From positions 208,943 through 272,942 of the forward strand of contig NDFF03000116.1 of assembly GCA_002150815.3 (NCBI GenBank): 64,000 nt of DNA. Reading direction: 5' to 3'. Position numbers and translations under genes: made by a program. The notes under the pieces are model-generated. The model searched no databases and was not told where the DNA came from. It was given only the letters and a program-made list of their open reading frames with translations. Below, in pieces: positions 30,756 to 42,158 of this stretch; within the stretch, counting starts at the first letter, position 1; every line of letters starts with the position of its first letter. Origin of the DNA: Grammothele lineata. Taxonomy: Eukaryota; Basidiomycota; Agaricomycetes; Polyporales; Polyporaceae.

Positions 30756-32731
30756 AACTGGTCGCGAAAAGGGGCTTGGGCTGTAGTCCTGAAGCGGCAG
30801 ACATGTTTGTAAGGGGCCGGATGAGGGACACACCTCCAGCTATTCTTTGGGAAGATGCGCCCAGTGGACAGGTTCATAGCCAACGTGAGTTCCAGTGCGC
30901 GGAGTATTCATGATTGGACGATGCGAGCAAAAGCTTGGCTATTAGTAGCGCCAGGAAGTTCGTCATTCGAGGCGCGAGAACGTAAGGCGGTTTAGGTTCC
31001 CTAGTGTGCTATTACAGTATGTATCCATACTTTTGTACTAGTCCGTAACTACGGCACATTCGCCTGCATTTTCGCGGATGCGTTGCATGTGCCAGAGTCG
31101 AGTACTACAGCGGCGGATGAAGTGTCCCGGCAGCCGCTGGCCCGGGGGGCACCCGCCATCCTGTCAGACGTATTTTTGAACACAGATGAGCCTTTCCCGC
31201 ATAATTGGACTGCTACATACCTATGAAAACTGTGAGAGATTGAGGAAGGGCCAGATTCAGAGACTTAGACGCATGTCGTCAGTACATCAGTTCTCCCACG
31301 TGTTGAGCGTCTCCGATCGGAGTTTCAATTCCGGCGTGCGAACGAGAGCGAACGAGTCGTTCCAGCACTGAGCAAACTCCTCTTGCCATAGAACATCATT
31401 TTGTATCTCACGGCTGGTTCTTTCCTTCCTTGCCGAAATACGACAACGCTGTCAAAAGATAACCGAACACATGCCAAGTCAAAGAGGTATTTCGAGAACG
31501 GAAGAGTCAAGGGCGACCTTTTTCAACGGCTTCAACGGCTGGAACCTAGGCAGCCACCTGGGCCTTCTTAAACTTCTCACCTTGACCTAGCAGACGACGC
31601 CGTCTCTGAGCTTACAACTACCTCCCAGTCAGTCTTTGCTGAATCCACGAATGTCCGCCGAAGCGTTCAGAAACCAAAATGTCTCCGGCCTCCGCCACAT
31701 CTTCAACGCGGTTGAACGTCCGAGTCGGTCAGCATGGGAGGTCTCCTCCGCGGGAATGTTGGTCGCGATCTGTGCTAGTCAGATACTTCTACTCTCGAAG
31801 CTTTACCTGATTCTTTACCAGAATAAACTTCATTCCTTCCCCCTTTCCCCGTGCGACGGCCGTCATGAGATCTCTGCTTCCCGCCCCTCCGCGAACGCCG
31901 ACCGTCCTGTCGGCTCACAATCGTTACGCCGCTGCCGCCGCCGCCACCACCGCCATCGTTCACTGGACTTTAGATCTCTTCTAATGATCAGGCAACTCGG
32001 CGCGGTTCGGCATGCTTTCCAACGCTCCACGAGGAAAAGGTGGTGCTTCAGCTTCCGATGCTGTTGTCTTCGAGGCCGGAGGTTGAAGTGGCAGTGGACG
32101 GCCACGGACGGACACAGCGGCCGTATAGTTGGTATGTCGTCATTGCTAAAGAGTGCGAGAATGGCTGCACACGTGCGTGCGTCCTGACACGATTGTATCC
32201 CAGACTTCCTCTTGAGCTCTCAGCCTATGTTAGAAGACCGGCCGGTTGACATTCTGACTTGCCGAATAGCAAAGTTTGATCCACTGCGTTACCACCATTG
32301 GCGTACAACGAAAGACCTTCATCGGATCCCCTGATGCTGTCGAAGCCGCTAGCAAGTTGGTCGCGAAGATCTGTCAAGTAGGTGGACACTGTTTGATAAG
32401 AACTATCATCTGCAAGATTAGGGTCTCTTATGTCACCGCTGCCACAGCGTCTCATTTTCGCGTTTGCATGGCTCAGGTTCATATAAGGGTGAAGGCACCC
32501 CGTGGCGCAACCAGCTTCTCACAAGCCCCAGGCTGGGCCCACCTATTTCCGCTCGATCCAAGCTCGCCGACGTGTGTTGGGGCGTCACCTGGAGTGCGCC
32601 GCGGCCTGGACTGCTGGTTTGTTTTTTCCTCTAACTTCTAAGGTTCATGAGTAGAACCTATGGGCTGAATTGAGGTGTTAGGTTCCCTTCTGCTGTCCAC
32701 CCCATTGCTGCAGTGCTACAGAGTCTCAGCA
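30756..32731. other. Long intergenic stretch, no supported gene
   Basis: Nearly 2 kb with only short or motif-free frames. A 183-codon plus-strand frame near 31636-32187 is His/Arg/Cys-rich and has no recognisable domain, so I do not call it. No RNA gene or TIR element was found by eye. Confidence 0.4.
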
Positions 32732-34113
32732 ATGCAGCAAATTTTCGCTCCTGAAGCATATTTCTTGGCACTCTTCTGTGAAGCTATCCTTCATGGTACA
32801 CATACCTACGTATTTTGACATGAGTATATCCGCGGGCTGACCTGGAAATTATCAAGGAATGTACACCATCCTCACAGGAGGGGCATTATACCTGTTGCTG
32901 TAAGTTGTGTTTATATGCCATGAGCATAGAGGACTGTATACTGAGGAGTCTTCTAGTCGCAAGCCTCGCAAGGACAGGCTCAGGATCACAAATGTTGTCA
33001 TGATCATTCTGACAGTGCTGATGTACTCTATGTCAACCCTGCACATTGCTCTGACCCTGCGGATTGATCTGATTGCCCTCTTTGAGCAACATGCTATAGA
33101 AGGAGAGAAGGGCATCCTGAACCATGCAGGCAATCCCTTGGTCTGGTCTCAGATTGCTCTAGAAACAGTGAATGTATGTGTCAATTTTACCCCTAAATGG
33201 TCCACAGGAGTATATTTATGCTCACTCTGCCTGATGCAGTGCCTTGTAGGGGACTCCATAGTCTGCTGGAGAACATGGGTGTTATATGGGAAGTTCAAGC
33301 GAGTTCTAATCTTCCCTGTATTGTGCATCACAGGAAGTCTTGGTAAGTACAATCTGGCAGATTTATTCAAAATACATGTCCAAAGACTCCAATGTTGAAC
33401 CAACTGTTATTAGTGGCTGGTATTGGCATGGCTGTGAGGTTATCAATAGCAAAAACTGGCAACTTCATTGGGAATGCAGGCCTCTGGTTTGTATTCTTTG
33501 GTGGTTTGACATTCATATCAAACCTATACTCTGTCATACTAGTGTCTTGGAAAGCATGGTAAGTAGACAATATACTGTTTTCCTTGCACACTCAGTTAAC
33601 ATTCAGTAAGGACTCATGCACGTGCCATGAAGGGAATTTCCAAGGTCTCCATTGGAAGCAGAAGCCACACTACCCTTCTTATCATTATAGAATCCGGTGG
33701 ATTCTATTGTATAGTCTTGGTGAGCACTTACTAGATATTGGGTTTTAGACACAAAGTATTCATCAACTCTACAAAACACACAGATGTTTGTGATCTGGCT
33801 GGCCCTTGTGGACAGTAATGGCACTGTCATTGTTGCAGACATGTTGACTCATCTCACAGTGAGCCTCTCATCAATTGATTAATCTGGGGAGCATGCCTCT
33901 CTGACAAACCCATACCAATAGGGAATCTATCCAACTATCATCATAGTGCTTGTCTGTCTCAAGATTACATTCCATGACAACATGACACATGACACCTCAC
34001 TGACAACACAAGCCAATACCTTAGACACAACATGCAGAGGTGGCCTCAGTCGGAGTATGATGAGTTGGCAGGTAGCAAGCCGAAGTGAGTCAAGCTTGAC
34101 ATGCACTGTGTAG
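32732..34113 (+). CDS. Agaricomycete multi-TM protein of unknown function (ESGxxYC type)
   Basis: Polytopic membrane protein, start ATG 32732 (MQQIFAPEAYFLALFCEAIL). I can splice eight exons in frame, e.g. 33342 to 33414 (71 bp intron ending ACTGTTATTAG) and GCATG to GACTC near 33558/33617. TM-like segments include MYTILTGGALYLLL, NVVMIILTVLMYSMSTLHIAL, a segment with CLVGDSIVCWRTWVLYG, LVAGIGMAVRL, WFVFFGGLTFISNLYSVILV, LLIIIESGGFYCIVL and GIYPTIIIVLVCLKITF. The ESG-x-x-YC and HLTGIYPT motifs recur in a large mushroom-forming-fungus family with no assigned function; receptor-like topology is only an inference. The tail is Ser/Thr-rich and stops at 34113. The gene is AT-richer than its neighbours. 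Confidence 0.8.
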
Positions 34114-35047
34114 GGCCTAGGCTCTAGGGTAGATGTCGGATCTGAAGGACTCAGTATTGGTGAATTGGACTTTGTACGAAAGACAGAAATGATGAAACAA
34201 TGATGTGGTTATAAATTGGGACTTACCTTCAAACCACTGTTCGTATAATGCATGGAAGGTCTTCTCTATTACAAATGGTCCGAAGGCTACAGATCTACGG
34301 ATCCGTTGGGGAGGAGACCACATAGAGGGTGTTGGTCAGTGGGGAGGTTGCACCCTAAGTCAAGCTTAAGATCCGAGTAAGCGTGTGTAAGCTCGTTATA
34401 TATGTGACCAACAAGATGGATAATACACACAGAACATCCTTCGTGGCTGAGTTCCGAGAGCTCATACAGCTGCTCTAGCCACCGCCACACGCGAGCGTTC
34501 TAGTCGCTATGGTGGCGGCGGAAGACGCAGGGCCCGGGGAGGCGTATGTGGCAAGCTACGGCCGTAGCATTGGCTCCGCGAGAGTATAAATGATTACTCG
34601 GCTGAATCGCAAAGAATGTAAGCGAGCTATGAACGCGTAGTGAGCATAAATCATGACACGGTAGGGAGAGGCAGGGCTGGTAGTATAGATGCGCTCACGT
34701 TGGACCAAGATCAGAGGCGTTACGCGTCCTACGAGCTATCTGAATGCCTTCTATGGCAGTCAAGCCATACTTGTAATATGCGGGTTCGGTATTAGACTGC
34801 TGCCTTGACGTAGAAGATCCTGAGAAAGAGCATATGGATGCGGTCGGGGGTCGAGAAGTGAGGGACGACATCACGTGTGCGACGCGTCTGAGGCGCGCCT
34901 GCTGCCATGACACGGGGGACTCGGACGCGTCGGCTGGACCGCGCCGTTTCCGCGATTGAGTGGCCCCCTTCTTCCAGGCCCACCTTCCATCACAAAGAAC
35001 GTCTTATCCAGGCCCTTTCAACCAGATCAGACACACCGACAAACCCC
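34114..35047. other. Intergenic region
   Basis: About 930 bp, continuing the AT-richer composition of the preceding gene until about 34500. No gene or repeat is recognised. The right end should hold the BTB-gene promoter. Confidence 0.4.
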
Positions 35048-37675
35048 ATGTCTCCTCGCCCCGGCCCACAGGCCATCTCCAACTCTCCTGGACGCCCTTC
35101 CCCGCTCTCGCGCCCGCATTGGCCGTGGTCGACGTACTCGCATCGTTCTTCTTCGTCCTCGGCTTCATTCCACTCTACTGGCAGCCCCGTGCCAAGCACG
35201 CATACCTGGGAATCGACTCGGGCATCTTCCACGACAACGCCCATCCCGAGCTCGGTCTTGCTGTCAGCGGGCCCCAGCACGGGATCTACCCAGATGGCCA
35301 GGGTGCAGAGCCAGAGCACTTTCGCACCGGATGATGTTACAATGAGGCACTGGAACTTCAACGTAAGTCATCGCATATATGCTGTCCGTTCTAACACTGA
35401 ACGTCGCTTTAGGCTTTCGAGTGGGTAGTAAGGGATGTGAGCAGGTTGAGAGAACATGTCGAGAACCCTGCCGCGAACGTAGTGGAAGGAGAGGCAGGTC
35501 CGATAGAGATTGAAGACGACGACTTTGAGGTGCTCAGAGAATCGCCGGAAATCGCGGACGGAAAGTTCAAGCTGGAAATATGTGAGAGACGTGCTTCACA
35601 TTCAAGTCTTTGTCTTATGAGCCACCCGCCCCAGCGAAGACGACGTTGGCCGACTCGGAGAGTGGGCACGCGCAAACCATGAGCTCACGGACACCGACGC
35701 TGTCCCTATACATCACCTCGCTTACCCTCGACTTTGCACACACCGACTACGAGATGTCCGCGTCGATGTTCGCGGCGATCAAGTGCCAGGACGACCGTAT
35801 CGGCGAGCGTGGTGCGCGGGCTGAATGGGCCTGGGAATTCTGGCAGCACTCGTGGTCATTCCGGCAAGGCAGCGAAGTCTGGGGTGAGTATGGCGATCTA
35901 CAGATGAATCTCCCATAGCCCATAGCTCCCATAGCCCATACTCTTTGTAGCCCATAGGGTTTGGGACTTCTCGATCTGCAGAAGTGGGCATACAGCCGCT
36001 CCCATGTCCCATAATACCCATAACAGCTATTCCCGAGGGGTATGGATTATGGGAGATTCATCTGTATGCCTGTTATCACTGTCACTGATGCACTGAACAG
36101 AATGCCCGCTCCCTCCCTTGTCTGCATTGCTTGAGAATCCAAGGATAAGGGAGACGGACTCCTTCGTAATTTGTGTGCAGATGCACTCGCCGGTGGGACC
36201 GTTCTATCCTCAACAGCCGTCGGCCCATTACGTCCCCAAGGATCTCCTCGAAGGCATTGAAGCCTCCCTTGACAACCCGAGTACGTACGCATACATCACG
36301 GTGTTTAAATGATACTCAACGTTATTGTCGACAGATACTGGAGATGTACAATTCGTTTGCCTGGAGCGGACAACCCAGCAGCAACTGGAAAACGATGCGT
36401 CTCCTACAATACCCGGAAGTCCTCACTCCGCTTCATCTTCCCTCTCGCAGCCCCCCACTCAGATCTTCGCGCGAAAGCGGATCCTCTACGCCCACTCCGA
36501 CATCCTCGTCCGGCGCTCCGAATACTTTGCGACCATGCTCCGCTCCTCCTTCAACGAGAACCTAGCCGGCGGGGCGCTCCTCCCGGGTGAACGCAAACTG
36601 TACACCGTCGTCGTCGAGGAGGCCGACTTCGTCACCGTCTATTGGCTTCTCAAGTGGGTCTACGCCAATTGGCTTCTCTTCCGTACCGACGACGACCCAC
36701 GCCAGGCCGTCGACGGCATCGGCGCCGGCTGGTCCGCGCGCGCCTTCTGCGCTCCTGGGGTCGCGGACGAGTGGGGCTGGAAGCTCTTCCACAAGGGCGG
36801 CTTCGGCGGCTCCGCTGGCGCTGGGGCGCACTCGGACACGCACTCGGGCGGGGGCGGGATGAGCGACGCGCGCAGCGTCACGAGCGGCGCGAGTGGCCGC
36901 TCGACGGGCGACGTCCCGCGCGACACGGCCAAGTCGAGCAAGGCGCGGGGGCCCTCGGGTGCCGCGAAGACCCAGCCTGCGTCCTCGCCGCGCGCCCCGC
37001 CGACCCCGCGGCGCACGTCGGGCGCCCCTACGGGGTTGACACTCCCGCCTTCGCCGTCTGTGCCGCGCGGCAGCGGCGGGTCGAAGGCTGTGCCTGTCCC
37101 GCTCTCCCCCTCGGGCTCGCACTACCCGCACTCTGCGCACCCCTCAAGCTCAGGCAAGGCGCGCTCGCGTGGGGGAGGCGGAGCGGGTATGGGCACGGCG
37201 ACGGCAGACCCGCACGCGCACCCGACACGCGCGCCGGCGGCAGCGTCGGCGCTGAGCGTGTACCAGGTCGCGCACCGGTACGGGTTACCGGGCTTGGGTG
37301 CGCTCGCGCTGGAACATATCGTCGCGACGATCACGCCGAGGAGCAGCTTCGCAGTGCTGCTCGCGAGTGCGCCGTGGGACGAGCTGCACTCGCTCGTTGA
37401 GGTGCGTTTCTGCTTGGTCTTGCGTCGTCTGTGTTAGTGGCTGACATGCAGAGTCGCCTAGGACTACGTCGTGGACAAGTGGGACGAGGTATCCGTATCC
37501 GAGGAGTTTGAGCAGTGCTGCCAGGAAGTCGCGAACGGAGAGTGAGTGTTCCACCGCCTCGCCTGTTACCGTTTACTGACAGCCAAATAGGTGGGGCCCG
37601 GAAGGAGGAAAGACTCTGATGGCTTTGTTCAGGAGGCTGAGGTCTCCGAGCGCGATGGGCTACGCGCGCAGCTAG
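35048..37675 (+). CDS. BTB/POZ-domain protein with MATH-like N-terminus
   Basis: Probable substrate adaptor for a cullin-3 ligase (inferred from the domain). The N-terminus is Ser/Pro-rich (start ATG 35048, uncertain). Next comes a beta-rich region with AFEWVVRDVSRLREHVEN, DFEVLRESPEIADGKFKLEI and LSLYITSLTLDFAHTDYEMS, resembling the ligand-binding part of MATH-BTB proteins. The BTB fold follows (RKRILYAHSDILVRRSEYFA, MLRSSFNEN, ERKLYTVVVEEADFVTVYWL) with a long Ser/Pro/Gly-rich insert and a helical C-terminus (LSVYQVAHRYGLPGLGALAL, EDYVVDKWDEVSVSEEFEQ). Late exons after 37400 are short: about 37457-37541, then 37590-37675. The intron at 35884-36100 carries a TIR element. Confidence 0.82.
35901..36064. 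mobile_element. Small TIR element (MITE-like, 164 bp) inside a BTB-gene intron
   Basis: Perfect 17 bp terminal inverted repeats CAGATGAATCTCCCATA (35901-35917 and, inverted, 36048-36064) with TA on both outer sides (35899-35900 and 36065-36066). The inside repeats the word AGCCCATA and has no coding capacity. It lies wholly inside the intron 35884-36100. Without the element and one TA the intron would be 51 bp, the usual size in this window. Confidence 0.85.
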
Positions 37676-38043
37676 ACGCACTCTTTCTCGGTTTCTTGTT
37701 GGAATGCACTGTATTTCTACTGCTACAAAGTGTATTTATATGTGATGGTGCGTGTACACGCTGATCGGATGGATGAATGGATAACTTTGGACTAGAACCT
37801 AAGGTATCAAAGCAAACGAACGATATCCTGCTCGAGATCCCCGATTCACCTCATGAGAAGCCGCAAGAAGTCTCCCAAAACTCTACAGCAAAAGTCCCGA
37901 TCGTACACAGCAATCTTGGTCAGAACCCATGAAAGTCAACGATGGTGGCCCCGGCCGTCTGGTGTATCCTACACTCCCGTCCTTGCATCCTGCAAACACA
38001 TCAGCCCTCAGCGTCGTGCGAGATGCACGAGATGCTCACTCTG
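37676..38043. other. Convergent intergenic region
   Basis: About 370 bp between the 3' ends of the BTB gene and array copy A. I looked on the minus strand for the missing cysteine module of copy A and did not find it. Confidence 0.45.
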
Positions 38044-38643
38044 TCAATGCCGTTCCGCGCCCTCTCGCGCACGCGCCCAGCCCTCCGCTTCCCTCCGGAA
38101 ATCATCTCTCTGCTCCTGCCGCCTGCGCTCCTCCGCCTCCCACTCCTTGTTAAACGCATCGCGAGCGTCCCGTCGCTCCCGCTCCTCCTGCTCCCGCTCC
38201 ATCCGGAACGTTTCCCGGAGCACGTCGCGCCTCCGCTCCTCGTTCGCGCGCTCCTGCCTGAAGGCTTCGCGATCGCGATCCCACTGGCCTAGTTCGGCGC
38301 GACGGTCGGCGCGCTCCTGTTCCCACCGCAAGAGCTCGAATTGGTGGGCCTGTTGCTCCGCCTCCCACTGATGCCTGATGCTGACCCTCTGTGGTGTAGA
38401 TCGAATGTCCTCGAGCATAGGCATACGTCCCAGGTTTTGCGCGAGGCAAATGACGAGCAGGAGGAGAGCGAGGCATTCGAAGACGGTTTGCCTACGGAAG
38501 GTCGGACGTGAACGACGAGTGGTTAACCCAGTCGCTTCGCGACTTCTGTATGTGCGATGGTGAGTCAGCCTCTCGATGCGATGAGTTCTGTTCTTGTGGA
38601 CTTACGAGACATGCAGGGATCCATAGGTAGGCGGATGAGACAT
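38044..38643 (-). CDS. Array copy A: TM/coiled-coil protein lacking the cysteine domain
   Basis: Two exons (38643-38606 and 38545-38044) with a 60 bp phase-2 intron give 179 residues. The order is a short N-terminal tail (MSHPPTYGSLHVS), an Arg-rich stretch, one TM segment (CLALLLLVICLAQNLG) and about 110 residues of highly charged coiled coil (WEAEQQAHQFELLRWEQERA, RRQEQRDDFRREAEGW). The stop comes directly after the coiled coil (REGAERH), where copies B and C continue into the cysteine modules. It belongs to the same family as 40290-44682: same tail-TM-coiled-coil order and the ALQNLG/AQNLG end of the TM. Whether it is a functional short form or a 3'-truncated relic is open. Confidence 0.75.
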
Positions 38644-40289
38644 GGTGTCGGACTCCGCGGCTGGTTGTCCACGAGGCGTGCGCGATTTCGACCGGTTCTG
38701 ATGACCACACTAACCGGAGAAGAAAACAGAACTTTGCGACCGGGAGCGACGGAGGAGACCAGGGCTGGGAGGCGGGAAAAGGGCTCGATGACAGGAGAGC
38801 CGCCCCCTATATATACGGGAGGCCTCCAGCAAGCTCAAGCTTCGAAGGCACACGCCGCAAGGCGCATCTCCGGCGCCTGCCAGTCGCGGCCTTCTATTCG
38901 GCTTTCGGAAGCAACCATTCATCCATCCCCACAATACATTCCTCCACAGATCTTGTGCTCCGACTCGAGGCAAACACTCAGGGGCAGAATGGTTGGGTAT
39001 AAAGTGTATTTGCAGAACGTCAGCACCAATCAATCTGGTATGAGCTTGTGCCACATTACTTCCACTGACGGCAGGCCCGCCCAGTCCAGACCTGGATCAG
39101 GAACACAGCCACCACGGGTACTCCCAAATACCATAAACCCCTTCCAAAGGCCCCTGTGGCGCGCCGTCAGCCTCCCCGTGAAACCGCTCAAGACCAACGA
39201 GACCTACTCTGTCCTCGCATACAAGAGGCGCCATCGCTTCGCTCCGGCCAGTTGTGGCCAGGAGTCTGAGTCGGATGAATGTGTGGCCTGTGCGTGTGAC
39301 TGGCTGGAGAAATAACATATAATCGCTCGTGGGCTCAAGCTGCCTACGGCTGAATTTTGCATGTCATTCCCGCTCAGTCTGATTCGGCAGTATGCTTGCT
39401 CTTTCGATCGGTTTTGTGCCAAATGTGCTTGGCATGAGACTGCACTATTCTACCTCAGTCCAATTTACGTCTCATCTTTCGCTCCCGTTTTATATACGCA
39501 CATAATCCCCTCTCTCCGCTCTGGACTTTTCAAGCCGTCTGTACCATGTAAGCTCGTACGTAGGCTGCCCCACGTATGAGTACGTAGTCAATAGAACTAT
39601 GGTCTGAAAGCAAAGCAAAGGTATCGATCAGGATCTGACGCGCTGAGGACTGGTTGCTAGAAGCACTACTTGCTCGGAGGGAGGTGTGAATTATTATATT
39701 GCTTGTATAGTGCTGTACATACGGAAGGCGTTCTAAACTACGCAGGACAACCGCGCTGCGCGCGCGCGCATCTAAATGGAGCAGGAGGCTATATGGGAAA
39801 GAGAGTCCGGGAATGAGACAGAGGTAGGGGAGAGTATGAGTGGATAGCATGATACACCATAGTGCATCAGCAAGGTGGAATCACAGTGTGCCCAGGTGGG
39901 AAGACAATGAGCCAGTGATACATGTCGTCATAAGAGAAGGAGAGGCGTGGTCCAAGTTAACGGCGGCGGGACAGGGCACAGTACCGGGAGGCTGGAGTTG
40001 GCATTGAGCCAAACGGAGGACGGAGAACGGGATAGGGTGGGAGAAACGGGCATTGAAAGGGTGGAGGGCGAGACAGCGGGTAGGTAGAGACAATTGCTAG
40101 GTGAGATGAGCGGTATAATGCAGGCGAATGGCGATGGCGGTGGGGCTGAGGTTGACGCGAGCGGACAGGGGCGGACGGGCGGGGCGGGAGATGGGAGAAA
40201 TGGGGAGGGAGAGTATAAGTACGCGGTGTGACTCACTACAGGGACACCCATTCAATCGACATTGATAGGATGGGTTCACTGAGGAAAGC
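38644..40289. other. Intergenic region upstream of array copy A
   Basis: About 1.6 kb without a supported gene. It contains the copy A TATA box and, at 39880-40260, a purine-rich (G/A) plus-strand stretch. A 252-codon plus-strand frame at 38557-39315 overlaps copy A antisense and shows no domain, so it is not called. Confidence 0.4.
38808..38815 (-). promoter_or_regulatory. TATA box of array copy A
   Basis: TATATATA about 165 bp upstream of the copy A ATG. The spacing is similar to the TATA box of copy B (about 150 bp). Confidence 0.55.
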
Positions 40290-41468
40290 CTATGAAGTCA
40301 CAGACGGCGGAGGGGAACTGAACAGGTCGAGTGGCAGACGCTGACAACGGCCAGGACTGGACGGATTGGTACCGTGAGGTTGAGAGCTCGGAAGAGGGCC
40401 TTGGGCAATGGCGGCGGGAAGATGCAGGCAGGCGCCGTCTGAGAACGACAATATCGAGCGAGTGAGACATGTCGTCATCAGGAAGGTCGGTGGGCGTTGG
40501 CAGGAAGCGCTGAGGCCAAACAGGGACAAACGAATTCGAGCCATCTGCGTAAGTATATCTCTTATTATCGTTGGGTGCTTGTAGTCTCTGCTGGCTACTC
40601 GCGCGGGTGTAGTGCCGCACATCGTCTGCCAGTCGTCGCCTGGCCTGAGACCTAACAAACGAGCTTCCGAACTCTGTTGATGATATCAAGTCGGGCGTAT
40701 GATTGTAAGGTCAAAGGAGATGTCAAGGATCGCAGAAGCTGAACCGCACCGACCCCAGTCCTCACAGGCCTTCCGGGAACACACCATTGCTACTTACACA
40801 AGTCTTGATTAAGTAAAGAAGACGAGGATAATTCGAACCCACTCACCTTGTCTTTGATTACTCCCCAGTGCAAGGTACATGCAGGCTCGTCAAAATCTAC
40901 GAACCACGTCCCCCAAACCTCCCCGTGTTTCTATCATCCCGGCCATCAGCTAGTACACCGTATACCGCAGACCCTCATCGAAAGTTGTACTCACATCCTT
41001 TTCACACTGTTCCGGCCGCGCGTACCGCCTTCCCTTCACCATCGCCGGCATATCCTCACAAACCTCCATCCAATTCAACTCCTCCGGGATACCCCTCAGC
41101 TCCGCCCTGTACGCGCGAGTACCATACGCGCTACAGCGTTCGTCACCGCGCGGGAGCGTCCAGTACGTGCCCTGCCGGTGTCGCGCGACTTCTTTGCGTC
41201 GCCACTCCTCCGCCTCGCGTTCCTCGCGCCATGACTCGCGCTCCGCCGCCCACGCCCCGCGCTCCTGTTCTTGTTGGCGCGCGAGCCTCGCGTGAACCTC
41301 GGCCTCTTCGCGCCATTCGCGACGCTGTGCGGCCTTGACCGAGTTGGGGATATCGTCCACGAGGGTCGCGAGGAGTCCAAGGTTTTGTAGAGCGCAGATC
41401 ACGATGACGCCGAGGTTTAGCGCCAGAAAGGCCAGTCTCAAGGGGCGCCGGATAGCGAATCGCGACAT
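40290..41468 (-). CDS. Array copy B: TM/coiled-coil/cysteine-module protein, second module decayed
   Basis: First ATG downstream of a TATA box is 41468 (MSRFAIRRPLRLAFLALNLG). A TM segment ends in CALQNLGLLATL; next are about 70 residues of charged coiled coil and cysteine module 1 (CSAYGTRAYRAEL, WMEVCEDMP, PEQCE; then, after an intron, GEVWGTWFVDFDEPAC). A tiny exon (QWCVPGRP) and a further exon (SEARLLGLRPGDDWQTMCGT, TPARV) give the first half of module 2. All these junctions keep frame. In the module 2 position equivalent to PxxCE the sequence reads HPTIIRD, so that cysteine is lost, and no clear final W-x-I-x-D-x-C exon follows. The frame simply runs to a stop at 40290. The 3' end is therefore uncertain and the gene may be degenerating. 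Confidence 0.65.
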
Positions 41469-41609
41469 CAGCGGTGAAAGTGTTGAATGACCCTCTCTTC
41501 GCGCGAGATCCGTGGGGGATGCAATTAGGACTATCTCCAATAAGCAGAAGACAAGGTGAGAGGAGTAGCTTACTACAAGATATCGTGCGCGCTGACGTCG
41601 AGATCGCCG

Positions 41610-41900
41610 AAGGATATATACACAGGCAGTCGAGCGCTTTTTCGCAACCTACTTGACATCGCGGGAAAAGAATCTCACAGGTTTCGGCATCGGTAGGAGG
41701 ACTGCAAGCGCTATGGCCGAAGCAAGTTTGGAAACGCTGCCTCGTTCGGGCTGAAGGTGTTCGGATCCTCAGCGTATATATATCAACACATGCACCCGGG
41801 CGCGAGGCTCTCCGTTACGGTATGACATCGCGATCGCGGGAAGAGAGACGAAACTCACAAGTTCTCGTATCGAAGCTACACCTGCAAGCGCTATGGCCAT
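41610..41900. repeat. Imperfect direct duplication of an upstream/promoter module
   Basis: Two similar segments, about 41611-41718 and 41771-41898. Each has a TATATA word (41615-41620 and 41775-41782), then GACATCGCG, a GCGGGAA..AGA..CTCACA stretch and the identical 17-mer CTGCAAGCGCTATGGCC (41702-41718 and 41882-41898). The one nearest copy B contains its likely TATA box. Confidence 0.7.
41615..41620 (-). promoter_or_regulatory. TATA box of array copy B
   Basis: TATATA about 150 bp upstream of ATG 41468 on the minus strand. Confidence 0.5.
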
Positions 41901-42158
41901 TTGGCAATGCGGCCCGCGCAAACAATTTGAATAGGAACGCTGGCGCTCATACCCAACTACTCATACGAGGCTATACACGGATATCAAAGGGTACTGTGGT
42001 AAAGAAAGAAATAGACACTCATTCGCCTATTCTACAGACTAAACATAGCTCAGGTTTGCGCATCGCATTCTTATACTGCCACTTCCAAGTTGCACACGGA
42101 CGGCTAACGCAGGCTCAACCTACAAGCTCCCTGGGTACGCGTTCAACGTGGTGGCTAT

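Noticed and set aside
31636..32187. 183-codon plus-strand frame in the long intergenic region
   Set aside because: It does not begin with ATG, is rich in Arg/His/Cys runs, shows no domain and has no supporting promoter.
34960..35334. Alternative frame at the start of the BTB gene (MAPFFQAHLPSQRTS...)
   Set aside because: It contains a TM-like run but stops at 35334. Only the neighbouring frame from 35048 splices into the conserved MATH/BTB exons, so the latter was kept, with the start noted as uncertain.
38557..39315. 252-codon plus-strand frame
   Set aside because: It overlaps array copy A antisense, crosses its TATA region and has no recognisable domain.
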